From contig NW_019775489.1 in NCBI RefSeq assembly GCF_001039355.2, positions 307,430 through 333,994 on the forward strand: a stretch of DNA of 26,565 nt, given 5' to 3'. Both the position numbers and the translations under genes were made by a program. Origin of the DNA: Lingula anatina (Eukaryota; Brachiopoda; Lingulata; Lingulida; Lingulidae). The notes under the pieces were generated by a model. The model was given only the letters and a program-made list of their open reading frames with translations. It had not been told where the DNA came from and did not search any database. The stretch's first letter is position 1. Each line of letters opens with the position of its first letter. Below, piece after piece: positions 1 to 10,179 of the stretch.

Positions 1-330
1 AGTTAAACTTACGAGTCTCTTGCGTGGTTAGTACGTCTTCGTGGTAAAATACCCCGTAATTTCTGCATGCTTTTCCTGCGTTACACGCACGCCTAGCGCA
101 CTTACTCAGTACTTTTGTCTTGCGTGCTACGAGCGTGCTCCAGGCGTTCTATTTGTCGCAGACAGGTCGTAGCGAAAAACTGGCCGGCCAGTTTTCGGGC
201 TGCGTGCTTTGCGTCGTGTTTGCGTCCACCAAAAATAGTACGCTCCGCGTGCGTGTATCTTACTACTTGGCCAATTTTTTGCACGCAAACCGCTCGCAGA
301 AGCACGCACGACCGGTTGTAAGAGTAGCTT
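1..330. repeat. GC-rich region with perfect palindrome and imperfect inverted arms
   Basis: Inside the presumed SLC5 intron. A perfect 20-bp palindrome AAAACTGGCCGGCCAGTTTT sits at 176-195. The stretch at about 201-225 (GCGTGCTTTGCG...) pairs imperfectly with 283-308 (...AGAAGCACGCA). Base composition is clearly richer in G+C and CpG than the AT-rich flanks, and overlapping open frames on both strands look like by-products of that composition. Probably a foldback transposon or part of one; its left boundary is outside the window. Confidence 0.5.
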
Positions 331-621
331 AAGGAGAGCCTGCTGTTTATCATATCTACACCAGTTGTATGATTCTTAATAGAGGAGGCAATAGTAAAAC
401 CATTACATTGACCATAATGTCTTATAGAAAGAATATTGCAGTCTTTTTCTTTATCGATTTCTGCTTCAATTTTGAATTTATTTCATGTGTAATTTAGACT
501 ACAAAGTTAAGGTTTTCGCAGCAACTGTTTTATTTTTTTTTTTAAAAGAACGTCTTCCTTGCTTAGGCAAAGAAAAAAAACATATGCAATGTAAAGGTAC
601 ATGTACAGTATATCCACTCAC

Positions 622-1514
622 TGATATTTTGGTCACGATCATGAGAAAAATGGACATCACGGATAATAAAATGCGCAGTCTCTCTCCGCCATATCTTTTC
701 CGCAAATATTCGGGCATGGTGTAGCACTAAAACAGTAAACAACAAATATCAGTGAATTTCATTTTAATAAAAGCATATTAGTTCATTCTCCTGTTCTTGA
801 ATATCCATGCAACATCAACTTATAATGAAAAATATACAGTGTGTAGGTTCTTAGTATAAGAAGTGAGAAGTTAATTTGGCTAACGCAAACAAAAATGTCC
901 ACTTTTACTAGATGTGCATCTTATTTTTAACAAGGTTTATTCAAAGAAAAGAAGCGACTTATAGTTTTTTAAATATAATTTCGATATTGAATTTAGGTTG
1001 TACAACTACCCATTTCGATAATATTTTTCTACTTTAAAACTACTTACGCCGGAAGATATGTACACAGGTAAGAAAAACCACCCTAGTAGAAGAAGCGGAA
1101 AGATCGCCTGGAAGATAAAACACATGTTGAAACTACCCTCGTCTCACCAAATACCACATAAAAGGTCGAAACTTAAAGTTGAATCTGAAACTGACATTTT
1201 TAAAATGTTGAGACATGTTTTTGATTGGATGTGACATGATATTAAAATGTGAATAGACTGTTTAAAAGATAGATAAGAATCATCATGGAATAATAACGCT
1301 TAAAAACAGTCTCCTTAAAATATTATGACTGCTTTTAGATTTACTTATACAGCTACAACACTGGAATAAGGCCAGACCCAAATTGAATTTCTTCATAAGT
1401 GCGTTTTCAAATTGATTAAAATGTAAAGATAGTTAAAGAGTCTCGCGTTGTTTGTGTAGTATTTTTCTCTTTCAGTGATATGTCTGTAAAATTTGAGAAA
1501 AATATAGATACGGA

Positions 1515-1559
<45 letters not shown>

Positions 1560-4500
1560 TATTGAGGATTCCTCCAAGTCACCACACGCTATCAAAATGT
1601 AGGCCAGGTCAACAATATTCAGTCTGTCCGCAGATCTGGCATACCAATGCGTAAGCGGTTATTATTACAAAAAAAAACCTATGCGCTTGCACAAAATAGT
1701 CCGCGACGTATGTTTCGCGCCATATTTTTCAAAATCCGTAACTGTTATGTAAATCAATTAAGGTCTGTAAATAAGTCGCATGAAACTATCAAGAATAAAA
1801 ATCAGAACTTGATGAAACGGACTAGTGTGACACGCTTCAGAAATGCGAGTGCTTGGCGTGGATTTCACCTCGCGCTAAAAAAAAAAAATGGACAAGGCTG
1901 AATTTACAAAACGTATACTGCCAGAAGCCCAGTTTAATTGGCTTTCATGATTAGTTTTTTTCTTATAGAAATCTTTTAATAGAAAATTTCGGACACCTGA
2001 AACGAGAGGCCATTTACAATCACCCACGTGGATAAATCTTCTGTTTTACCGTTCTAAATCTATTTTTATGACAACTAACCTTAAAATTCCGACTTCCTAT
2101 ATATTCCCGCTTCTTTTTATTTGCCTATCGTTTATCGTTTTACGTATCGTTTAATCACATCACATGTTGACAAAAATACACATGAAAATACGAAGAGCTC
2201 AAAAGTCGTCCATTTTCACTCGATTTTGCTGAAAGTAACTTGCGAAAATAGCCTTCGCTTCAGCCATTGTGCACGCGCAGCCCCGCATCTGCGGACAGAC
2301 TGATTATTCGAGTTTTTTAAAACGTTAAGACTGATTTATACGGTAGAATCGGGGGCGTCTCGATAGTCCGAAGATTCATTGGTCCGAAAAATGGTAACAT
2401 TTTCATCGTTTTTTTTTTTTTTTTCCAATCAAGGGTCCTTTGTTCCGAAGGTTCTATAGTAAACATTCGAACCAATTAACCTTCGGAACAATGTGCTTCT
2501 CTCTAGCCACCGCGAGAAGTCTGTTACAAAATTATTGTACTATTTTAGAAGCCCCTGGTATCATAGTAAGGATGTGCTACGGTATCAACTTACTGTCCAC
2601 TCAAACATGATTACTGCAATTCCACTGGCGGCCGCTGTCCCTGCCATTCCTATGAAAAAGTGACTCCCAACATTTGTGGCAAATATGGACGCACCAACCT
2701 GAAATAAAAGTATAACATAGAGACGCGCTGCACCTAGAGGCATTCTTACTCGCTAATTTCTCATTCAAATAGTAACGCTATTCATTAGCATATGTTTGTG
2801 TCTTGTCTCTAAATATATAAAGTCATCTCTTTCAAAATGAGTTCAAGTTGATTGCGTTAATGCATACAGCTTCATATGTTGAGAATCTAAACTACCCTCC
2901 ATCAGAGGCCGACTGGGTGACAGCGTCGATGTTGTGCAAAAAATCCTGGCAGAAACGTCTGCTCAGCCAGTAAATAGGCATAGTGATATATGTGAATATC
3001 TGGTGAAAGATTTCTCTATACAGGGTATGTGGAATTGGCAGAGTAAAGATGAGAGTAGAGAGTGAGATGAACTAGGTAATTGAGACTTGACGTGTCTTTG
3101 GACTTGATATGAAAATTATTCTTGGGTGATGTTATATTTAACAATGCCATTGCGGCACTTCGAGGAAGGAAGTCTGTTTTTAAAAAGAGCTGTGGGTCAG
3201 TAACGCATAGACCATTTCTCGTAAATACTCACGGGTAGCCATGACATGTCTTTTCCCGCTAAGAAGTATCCCTGGACAGTGTCTTGCTTGTGTGAACGGA
3301 TACTGGTCTGAATTATAAAATAAAACAATGATAAAAACCTAGTTTATCTTAAAGACAATCAAGTTCTTACTCTGGTGCGTCTTGCTTAATAAGCAAATTG
3401 CTGGCACCGATTGGTCATGTCTAACAATCTGCCATGTTATTTTGTGTATTGAACGCCAATGAAATAACATGCGCAAACATGCACGCACACGCACTCACAC
3501 ACACACGCCCAAAACATAAATACAAATAACTAGTCCGCGAGAACATATTTAGCATGGTTTGTTAGAGCTTAACGAATTAAATGATATGGTTATATATATA
3601 TTTGATAATTTAAATCTTAGCGTGACTGCAGCCTATTTATACATTATAATGCTGCATTCCACATCACATGTTTCGTTAGAAATGTAGCACATGTAGGGAG
3701 TGGAGAGGGGAAATTCTTTTTATACGTGTAGACTGCGTGTCTGAAGCTATTTAGCGAACTCAAATGCCTTGTCTGGTTGTAAATCCAAATGCAGAAGTTG
3801 AAATGTAACAAACCGCTTTTTTTGCATTTAATTGGCGTACAGTAGCATACAAGCAATATGTATTTAAAGGTATCCTATGTGGGATTTTTCCCGCCAAATC
3901 AAATTTCCCTCGTTAAAAAAGGTATATTCGTACTCTTGAATCATTGCTTGTCCTGTCCCTGCATTAAATTCGATGTTTTATACGTTTTTTTATTAGACAA
4001 CAGGTAGTTTTATTAAAAGACTGGGCTATTTAAGGCTATTGTTTTTAAGGTCTAAATTGGGATAGATGAGTAACTTTGGAGGATACGTAGACATAAGAAA
4101 TGTGACATTTACAAAAGCGGGGGGTGCTTTTTATTGCAACAAAACTGCAGTTAAATGTGCAATATGTCTTGCTACATTCAATCTCTGCATTAATTGTCTT
4201 TATTTTCATGAATAGCAAAGAAGTGCAACCGTATAATGTGTCCAAGCATAGCCTTTAGGTGGAGAAAAAAATGTTGCTGTCTTACCATGAATCTATACAA
4301 TGAAATCTGATAGTTAAAGTCGTATTTATTCAGTGTAGATCTAGATATATACACCATTATAACCCAAATATCAGTCCTTCCTAGGGGATTTTTATGGAAT
4401 TTAATGACAGATAAAGTGTCTCTCTTAAAATCGCCAAATAAATAGAGAGAGAGAAAGGGGTGGAAGAGGACGGGTGTTATTAGTTTTGAACTCGAGAAAT

Positions 4501-4760
4501 TAAAACTTTGAATACGATGTGGTGTAATAACAACAGCAATTCAGTAGAATGCCTACAGCTAACCTGTATTAATATTCAGTGGGCCTATTTGGCATTTGTT
4601 TGCAACCTCAATTTTCGACAATTAAAGTGATCCTCAGAATCATATCGATGCAGTATTTAAACACCTGTAAAACTTTACTTACCCACAGCCCGACTGCCAA
4701 CACGATGACAAAGTACACAACAATGGTGAGAATATCACCCCAGTGGAGAACGGTTGCCAT
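622..4760 (-). CDS. SLC5/SGLT-family sodium:solute symporter, N-terminal part (5 exons, runs off left edge)
   Basis: Predicted plasma-membrane sodium-coupled symporter of the SLC5 (sodium/glucose cotransporter) family; substrate not determinable. Coding exons in transcript order are 4760-4683, 3307-3233, 2698-2594, 1107-1048 and 726-622. Lengths of 78, 75, 105, 60 and 105 bp are all phase 0, giving 141 continuous codons with GT-AG borders. Start chosen at the ATG opening [20 protein letters not shown], which is transmembrane segment 1 (about residues 9-26). Later family landmarks are [11 protein letters not shown] (39-49), [12 protein letters not shown] followed by an FxGMAGTxAASG segment (52-75), [15 protein letters not shown] (about 92-106) and [11 protein letters not shown] (110-120), ending in TKIS (138-141). 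This order matches the first quarter of SGLT proteins, which are usually 600-700 residues. The rest must lie left of the window; I found no further exon in 1-621. SLC5A9/10/11-type relatives look closest, but the paralogue is not assigned. Confidence 0.93.
1517..1559. repeat. (TTA)n microsatellite
   Basis: Uninterrupted trinucleotide run of about 14 units, in an intron of the SLC5-type gene. Confidence 0.95.
1620..2302. mobile_element. 683-bp element with perfect 16-bp terminal inverted repeats
   Basis: Left end CAGTCTGTCCGCAGAT (1620-1635) is the exact reverse complement of the right end ATCTGCGGACAGACTG (2287-2302). ATT lies immediately outside both ends, so a 3-bp target duplication is possible. 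CA...TG termini with a 3-bp duplication would suit a non-autonomous CACTA-like element, but the TIR motif alone does not prove the superfamily. No transposase domain is visible; the short open frames inside look non-coding. It lies in the SLC5 intron between the 2698-2594 and 1107-1048 exons. Confidence 0.7.
2440..2491. repeat. Hairpin with 14-bp perfect stem
   Basis: TTGTTCCGAAGGTT (2440-2453) pairs exactly with AACCTTCGGAACAA (2478-2491) across a 24-bp loop. Upstream, 2360-2395 holds related GTCCGAA words spaced by ATTCATTG-like sequence, suggesting a degenerate repeat family built from this word. Confidence 0.65.
3487..3507. repeat. CA-rich simple repeat
   Basis: Short interrupted (CA)n/(GCAC)n run in an SLC5 intron. 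Confidence 0.7.
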
Positions 4761-4833
4761 CTTGTAAGACTTGGATTAGATGTCCCCCGTGCGAGCCGTA
4801 AATGCAACTGAATTTACTAGCACCGCATTGGGC

Positions 4834-4840
4834 CTTTATA
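4834..4840 (-). promoter_or_regulatory. TATA box for the SLC5-type gene
   Basis: On the minus strand this reads TATAAAG within AGCTATAAAGGCCC, 74 bp upstream of the symporter ATG at 4760. A start site about 30 bp downstream would give a 5' leader of roughly 45 nt. The motif and spacing fit a TATA promoter; the transcription start itself is not seen. Confidence 0.5.
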
Positions 4841-4841
4841 G

Positions 4842-6006
4842 CTGTCTTAGGGTGGGTATCCTCAGTTGCTGTTTGCTACTGGTACGAAGCCTTTTTCAAA
4901 TCAGTAATGGGGGAGGCAATACGGAATCTCTTATCAAGGGGGCGGGACATAAGAATGATAAGGCTTCTGATATCGCACTTTATTCAACAATTCGCCCCTA
5001 CACAGGTATTCCGCTGCACGCACAAGGCAGCAACCTTAGCAAACCAATGGGCTTACTACGCGTGCTGAATAAATTTAATAGGACCTACACGCCGTTGCTG
5101 ACAGTAGTAAAAAAACTAGATGGTTTTTAATGAGAAGCCGTCGCATATCCCCGCACTTCTCCACATTGTAGAGAGTAGCTCACCCTCAGGGACCCCATTA
5201 CCTTGATATCTATGACAATGCCTGACTCCAATATGCCTAATAAACGGTATTGCAATTTTAAAAAATTCGAGTAAGATTCTTAAAAAAGAATCCCCCCCCC
5301 ACCCCTCCCCCACAGAGACATCCCAATTTATATGCGCACATAAATAATGACTGGTCCATCCACATGATAGGTCTATCAGTCCCCAACGTTTGAACCGCCT
5401 CACTATAATGGTCTAGATGGAGATAGCTTTAGTTACAACCCCCAGGAACAGCCCTACCCAGAAGCGCACTAAAATTCCAAAGTGCTCAGGCAAGTCCCTG
5501 ATGAAAGTTCCATCATATCCTTAAGTTTCTAAAGGTCTAGGAGGACATAGCAAAAATTACAATGTGTAAAAAATTGAGCCATCCGCATGAACATTAAGGC
5601 AGCGCATATTATTGTTGTTGAACATGCTCACAGCATTTTATCTCCATGTAAGTTCACTACTGTCTAGTACATGAGATTTACTCGCCAAAATGGATTTTCC
5701 GGAGAAAATAACCAATTTTCTCATACTTATGAATCTTCCCCCTCTGCACTTGGATTAGACCTTTGATCAAATTTATAAAGGTAGATTTTAGCTTAAAATG
5801 ACTGACCAGTCATTAAAACAGCGACCATTTACTTATAAGCTCCAATGGAAATATCAACATCAGGTTCGCTCCAGAAAATATATTTAAAGGGTTAAATAAT
5901 TTTAAGGTGTATGTAAGGTTTTATAAGAAGCTGTGGATGGCAAAAATGTGCCCATAATATAAATATTCAACAATAATGTTACTGTGGCAATAAAGCAATC
6001 ACCATA
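4842..6006. other. No gene recognised, upstream of SLC5-type gene
   Basis: Upstream DNA of the symporter. Open frames of up to 116 codons occur at 4780-5403 on both strands, but they show no signal peptide, repeated motif, recognisable domain or consistent splice sites. A C-rich stretch lies at 5291-5310. I see nothing else supportable. Confidence 0.6.
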
Positions 6007-6167
6007 CCCGCACGAAGTAGTATCGAAGTAACAAAAAAGCATCAACGCAGTAGTGGTGTGGAGCATATTTGCAGTAGAAATGCAGTATAGCCTACTGCAA
6101 AAAGTACATAGGTTTGAACAGAGTAGTAGTCTACTGCCCTGGAGTATCTACTGCGTTTTCGTGCGGG
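6007..6167 (-). mobile_element. Foldback element C, short copy
   Basis: Begins CCCGCACGA and ends TCGTGCGGG; the full terminal match with the second copy is CCCGCACGAAAACGCAGTAG-like. The interior is built from CAGTAG/CTACTG words that can fold. It is in the opposite orientation to the copy at 6476-6755 and lacks roughly 120 bp of that copy's middle, so it looks like an internal-deletion derivative. TA flanks both ends. No coding capacity, hence a MITE-like element. Confidence 0.75.
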
Positions 6168-6475
6168 TAGCTACGATATTTATACACAGCGATAATTCTT
6201 AGAGAGACTTAATGGGTTTTTTCAATTCGATCTCATTATCTTTTGATGACGTGCACACTGAACTGTGCGTAATTATAGATAACGGACCACAAGGAGCTAT
6301 ACAGCCATATTAACAACACTTTCTTTTGTCAGTGCCTTTGGTTTTTGCTTTTGGCTTTTGGAGTGGTTATTTGTAAGTTAAGATTAAAGCATCGACTAAA
6401 TAATTCTCATAACATGTCTCCATTTTTGAATCAAATAAAATGTACTTAAGAGATGCAACATTTCGTTTGACATGC

Positions 6476-6755
6476 CCCGCACGAAAACGCAGTAGATACT
6501 CCAGCGCAGTAGACTACTGCAATCATACTGCAAACATGCCTCAAATCTGCTTCGATTTGGGAGCTAATTAGCATATTTGAAGCATGCTTCTATCATGCTG
6601 CTAATCTGCTGCATTAATGCTCCTCTCTGTACAAACCTATGTACTTTTTGGAGTAGAATTGCAGTATATACTGCATTTCTACTGCAAATATGCTCCACAC
6701 CACTACTGCACTAATGCTTCTTTGCTACTTCGATACTACTGCATTTTCGTGCGGG
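6476..6755 (+). mobile_element. Foldback element C, long copy
   Basis: Starts CCCGCACGAAAACGCAGTAG and ends with its near-perfect complement CTACTGCATTTTCGTGCGGG. The right half is closely similar, inverted, to 6007-6167, including ACAAACCTATGTACTTTTT and AGCATATTTGCAGTAGAAAT on the complementary strand. The short copy lacks the central TGC-rich segment at about 6525-6635. CATG flanks both sides. No coding potential. Confidence 0.8.
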
Positions 6756-6768
6756 CATGGTCTCTTTA

Positions 6769-7197
6769 AGGCGCGAATTCACATCGAGAAGAGCTCAGGC
6801 TCAACAAAGCCGAGACCTAAATATGGCGGACGTACATGAAAGGAAAACCGCCTAATCTTTTAATAGTCTCTCCGCCTCTCAAACGCCTCCCCACGCGTCG
6901 TCTCTGCGGGGGTACAGTCATTAAATTTCAGCTCCATTCGCCCGGAAGCTACCTGAGAAATGTTAAATGCGCATGCTCATCAATTAAACTCGAGGTGAAG
7001 AAAGCATGGCGGCTGGAGGCGATCGAAGGAAAAAGCTCTTCTGTTCTATTATCTTTCAAAACAGAGACGAAAAAGGAATGAATTGGCCCGTAGAGCAGCA
7101 ATGAATCGGCTATCTACGGAGATAATGTCAGCTGACCCAAGACCAATGAGCATGCGCACTTAATTTTTATCGGCTCTTCTCGATGTGAATGCTGCCT
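6769..7197. mobile_element. Element D: 429-bp MITE with 18-bp perfect inverted repeat
   Basis: ATTCACATCGAGAAGAGC (6777-6794) is exactly inverted at 7173-7190. The terminal match extends outward to AGGC...GCCT, and TA lies directly outside each end (6767-6768 and 7198-7199), as expected for a TA target duplication of Tc1/mariner type. The left interior (6818-6878) aligns without gaps to 8966-9026 of element A, about 72% identical by hand count. The open frame at 6836-7081 is inside the element and is not a recognised protein. It ends about 380 bp upstream of the peptide gene's ATG. Confidence 0.75.
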
Positions 7198-7502
7198 TAC
7201 TTGAGTGCCATCTTTCATACCAGGACAACATATGTTTAATTTCTCAGATACGCTATTAGATAGCGGTAACTCATGACTTAAATTTTATACCTGGAGGGGT
7301 ATTAGATTTTCAAAATTTGGAAAAACAATTTATTGATTCGTGTAAAAATTCACATGCTTAAACAATCGAATTTCAAACTACTGTGCATCGTGAACTAAGA
7401 TGAAGAAAATGCAATTCAAGCACGTTGTATGTACCTGGAGATAATGTTTACATCTAAAACAGTGCACTATCTCTTTCAGTGTCACCCCCGCCGAAAGCAC
7501 TT

Positions 7503-7510
7503 TATAAGTA
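7503..7510 (+). promoter_or_regulatory. TATA box for the prokineticin-like gene
   Basis: TATAAGTA within CACTTTATAAGTAG, 66 bp upstream of the ATG at 7577. A start about 30 bp downstream (near 7535) would leave a leader of about 40 nt. Motif and position only. Confidence 0.4.
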
Positions 7511-7576
7511 GCTCAACTACACTTAGAAGTGGTCCGAATGCTCCACAATAAACTGAAGACCAAGCGGAACGTGAAC

Positions 7577-10179
7577 ATGCATATTTTCGTCTCTCTGTGC
7601 GGTATTTTCTGGCTTCTAGCCGTGGCTACTTCCTCGGTAAGTCATTTTTTTAAACAAGTAATACTATTGCTTTTTTTTTCCAATACCATAGACGGAGTTT
7701 TCTAGTCGAGTTTCAGATTTATTTCTTTACAGAGTGACATTGTAGGGTATTCCTGTTTTAAAGGTGCATATAAAACAAGGAAGGGTAATATACTTAAGAT
7801 GATATCTTAATGTTTGTATTAGTTTATCTTAAAAATGTATGAAAAACATAACACGTATACATTATTCGCCCAAAACGTGCTTGTATGATCTCTCCATCCA
7901 GCAGTGCAGTACATGCACTTGGGTAACTGTTTCGCTACGTTCACTACATCATGAAAGTCAGCAGCATCATATTCACAATAGCAAGACACATAGGCTGAAT
8001 CATTCAGATCATAACAAGCAAAACACTTGAGACCATTTCTAACATAAATATGCAGGGTTGACAGGGATAGTTTCCCTAGGACCAAGGACCTTTGGACCTG
8101 CAGCCGCTCTAAATAATTGTTGACCAAAAAGCGCTTCCTGCAACCAGACCAACATCTTCATTTCAATTGAGCAGTGCTCTCCGCACTGCTAGGTTTTTCT
8201 TTAGCGGACGACACATTTGAAACTAGAAAAGCACTTAGAGAGCGCAGACCTCCACCAAGGCAGCAAAGTCTCCATCCAATGCCGTTTCATGCACCCCTAA
8301 ATGTTCATTCTATAATGATTTAGTTTTTTGATTTTTGATTATTGATTGATTATTGATCCGGATCACCACCAAAAAGTAATCACTTTTAAGTTGACCCATT
8401 TCTGACCTACCCTGAAAATTCCATTGAAATTCATCCATAACTTTTTGAGTTACGTTGATGACAAACAAACAAAAACACAGGGGTGAAAAGAACCTCCTTG
8501 ACGGAGGTAAAAAGAGGGCAACCCCGCAATATAACCTATCTAAAAATTACGCGTAAGTTTTACACAACCGTATTTCAGATTCCCTTCTAGTCCCTGGCAT
8601 CTCAGAGTAGTTTTAAAAAATATGGGTTCGTATCGAAGAGCCTTTTGACTGACGAGTTAACCGACCTATTAGGTTAAACAGTGAGGCCACCGCCTCGTTC
8701 GGCGTTTCCTCCATGCAAGGCCGAGCAGCATATAACGCCGCATTTCAATGTTCCAGGTCACACAAGATGGCAGTAAGGGCTGCTTGTCAGCTAGCTACTG
8801 CGAGTCGGATGAATGCTGTCTCAGTCAATTCCAACTGAAAGGAAAACGTCAGCTTATTCTCCCATCCATGTGGGGCACCTGTACAAAGATGGGCGTGGAA
8901 AATTCACGTAAACCTCTGAGGCCGTATTCAGAACAGATGACCCGCGGACTAACTGATCCACGGACTAAATATGGCCGATCCCACTGAAAAGCAATTCGCC
9001 TTATCCCTTAATGGCCCCTCCGCCTCCACACTCGCCATCCCTGCACGGGTCTTGCAATTTAACCTCGGAGCCGAGATTTAACTGTTTAATGGCGCGTGTG
9101 GAGGCGGGGAGACCATCAAGAGATAAGGCAACTTTCTTTTAATATTTGTTTCATATTTAGTCCGCACAACAGTTAGTCTGCGGATCATCAGTTCTGAATG
9201 CAATCTGAAGCTTCCAAATCTTTCTATCTTAACCCTTGACCCACACTGACTGCAATATGCTAGCTATCCTGTAGAAACTATACTACAGTGTATATACTAC
9301 AGTAATATAGCAATATCTTGCAAAGTACATGTATTAACGACAACGCGTGGAAAACATAAGCTTAATTCAAATAATGATCATTTCACATTCCCCCTTGTTT
9401 GTTTTCAGCCTGTTTTGTCAGCGGATCTAAGGAGAGAGGTCATTACCACGTGATGAGATGTCCTTGTGGAACAGGATACGCTTGCAAAGGGACAGGTGTC
9501 TTTGAAGTACCTATGGGAGAAACAGGTAAGATTTGAAACTCTTTGATGTTTTGTATATAAGTTGCTATTTATTCAAAAATGCGACATGTACATGTAACTC
9601 AAGGTTATATCTGATTTTTCACCAGGCCCATAGGCGAGTAAAACGCCCTTTTTGATAGAGAAGTTCTGCTCTGAAGCAAAATTTGCCCTAGGTTTTGTGC
9701 GATTTCCCCAAGTTGGATCAAAGGATTACAAGGGTCCACGTGTTTTTAGAAAAAAAAACTGTGAATGTTACTGGCTACAGACCTATTCACAAGAATAGCT
9801 TTATCTTTTTTAACCACCAGTTCTTGTTCCACAGTACTGTAATGGAAAATAAGATATTATATAACACAGCAACTGTACCAAAAATCAAGATATTAATTCA
9901 TTAAAGAGATAACAACTCTCCACATGAGATTCAAACTTCCGCAATAAACACATTGCAAACAACACATTTTATTAAAATCCCAATTTACCATTTAAACAGC
10001 GGTTATCGCAATGATTCTGAAATATGTGCTTGCGGTCGGATCGCAAAGCCTGTACGTTTTTCATTACTCTCTTTGTCACCCATACAAATTGCTATTTTTA
10101 AGAAGTTAATCTATTGATCTTATCCAGACATACACATTGTATTTCATGTTTCTTTTCAGGTGTTTGTGAGAAGGTGTGA
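7577..10179 (+). CDS. Secreted prokineticin/astakine-like ten-cysteine peptide
   Basis: A 115-residue secreted peptide, probably an extracellular signal. Exons 7577-7636, 8757-8907, 9409-9525 and 10160-10179 have GT-AG borders and phases 0, 1, 1, ending in TGA. Residues 1-20 (MHIFVSLCGIFWLLAVATSS) are a clear signal peptide. The mature part has exactly ten cysteines: C29, C35, C40, C41, C62, C72, C88, C90, C96, C112. Spacing is C-x5-C-x4-CC-x20-C-x9-C-x15-C-x-C-x5-C-x15-C. The x5, x4-CC, x9, CPC and x5 intervals are those of the prokineticin/colipase/Dickkopf-C fold. Loops after CC and before the last Cys are longer than in vertebrate prokineticins. The conserved AVIT N-terminus needed by vertebrate prokineticins for receptor activation is absent (the mature end would be near VTQDG), so receptor use is open. 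A signal-peptide exon followed by cysteine exons also fits that family. An astakine-like cytokine or a Dickkopf-like fragment are alternatives. Confidence 0.85.
8227..8510. mobile_element. Retroelement-type repeat with RTE-like 3' tail
   Basis: In intron 1 of the prokineticin-like gene. It runs from AGCGCAGACCTCCACCAAGG to CCTCCTTGACGGAGGTAA; the ends form an imperfect inverted pair (ACCTCCACCAAGG / CCTTGACGGAGGT). Between them are ATTGAAATTCATCCATAACT, TTTTTGAGTTACGTTGATGA and an ACAAACAAACAAAA run. This word order is one I associate with widespread tails of RTE-type LINEs and their non-autonomous derivatives in fish and marine invertebrates. No reverse transcriptase is present. Class assignment is from memory of the motif and is tentative. 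Confidence 0.55.
8926..9199. mobile_element. Element A, copy 1 (274-bp MITE)
   Basis: Starts ATTCAGAACAGATGACCCGC and ends with the complement, GCGGATCATCAGTTCTGAAT. A second internal stem pairs CTCCGCCTCCACAC (about 9018) with GTGTGGAGGCGGGGAG (about 9095). No coding capacity. It begins only 18 bp past the exon 2 donor (8907/8908) of the prokineticin-like gene. A second copy is at 18808-19300. Confidence 0.8.

Noticed and set aside
102-353. Four overlapping frames on both strands near the left edge
   Set aside because: They arise from the palindromic, GC-rich, stop-poor repeat; similar words appear in frames on both strands, as expected for an inverted repeat.
4780-5130. 116-codon plus-strand frame just upstream of the SLC5-type gene
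   Set aside because: No domain, signal peptide or splice support; overlaps another frame, spans the inferred TATA box and contains no recognisable motif.
6836-7081. 81-codon frame upstream of the peptide gene
   Set aside because: Lies wholly inside MITE D; no homology recognised.
8926-9199. Reading elements A and D as parts of a protein-coding gene because of their CpG-rich stems
   Set aside because: Both are bounded by inverted repeats, are non-coding, and A has a second copy in the window.
7577-10179. Interpretation of the ten-cysteine peptide as a venom toxin
   Set aside because: Toxin members of this fold exist, but nothing here points to venom use; an endogenous signalling peptide is the simpler reading.
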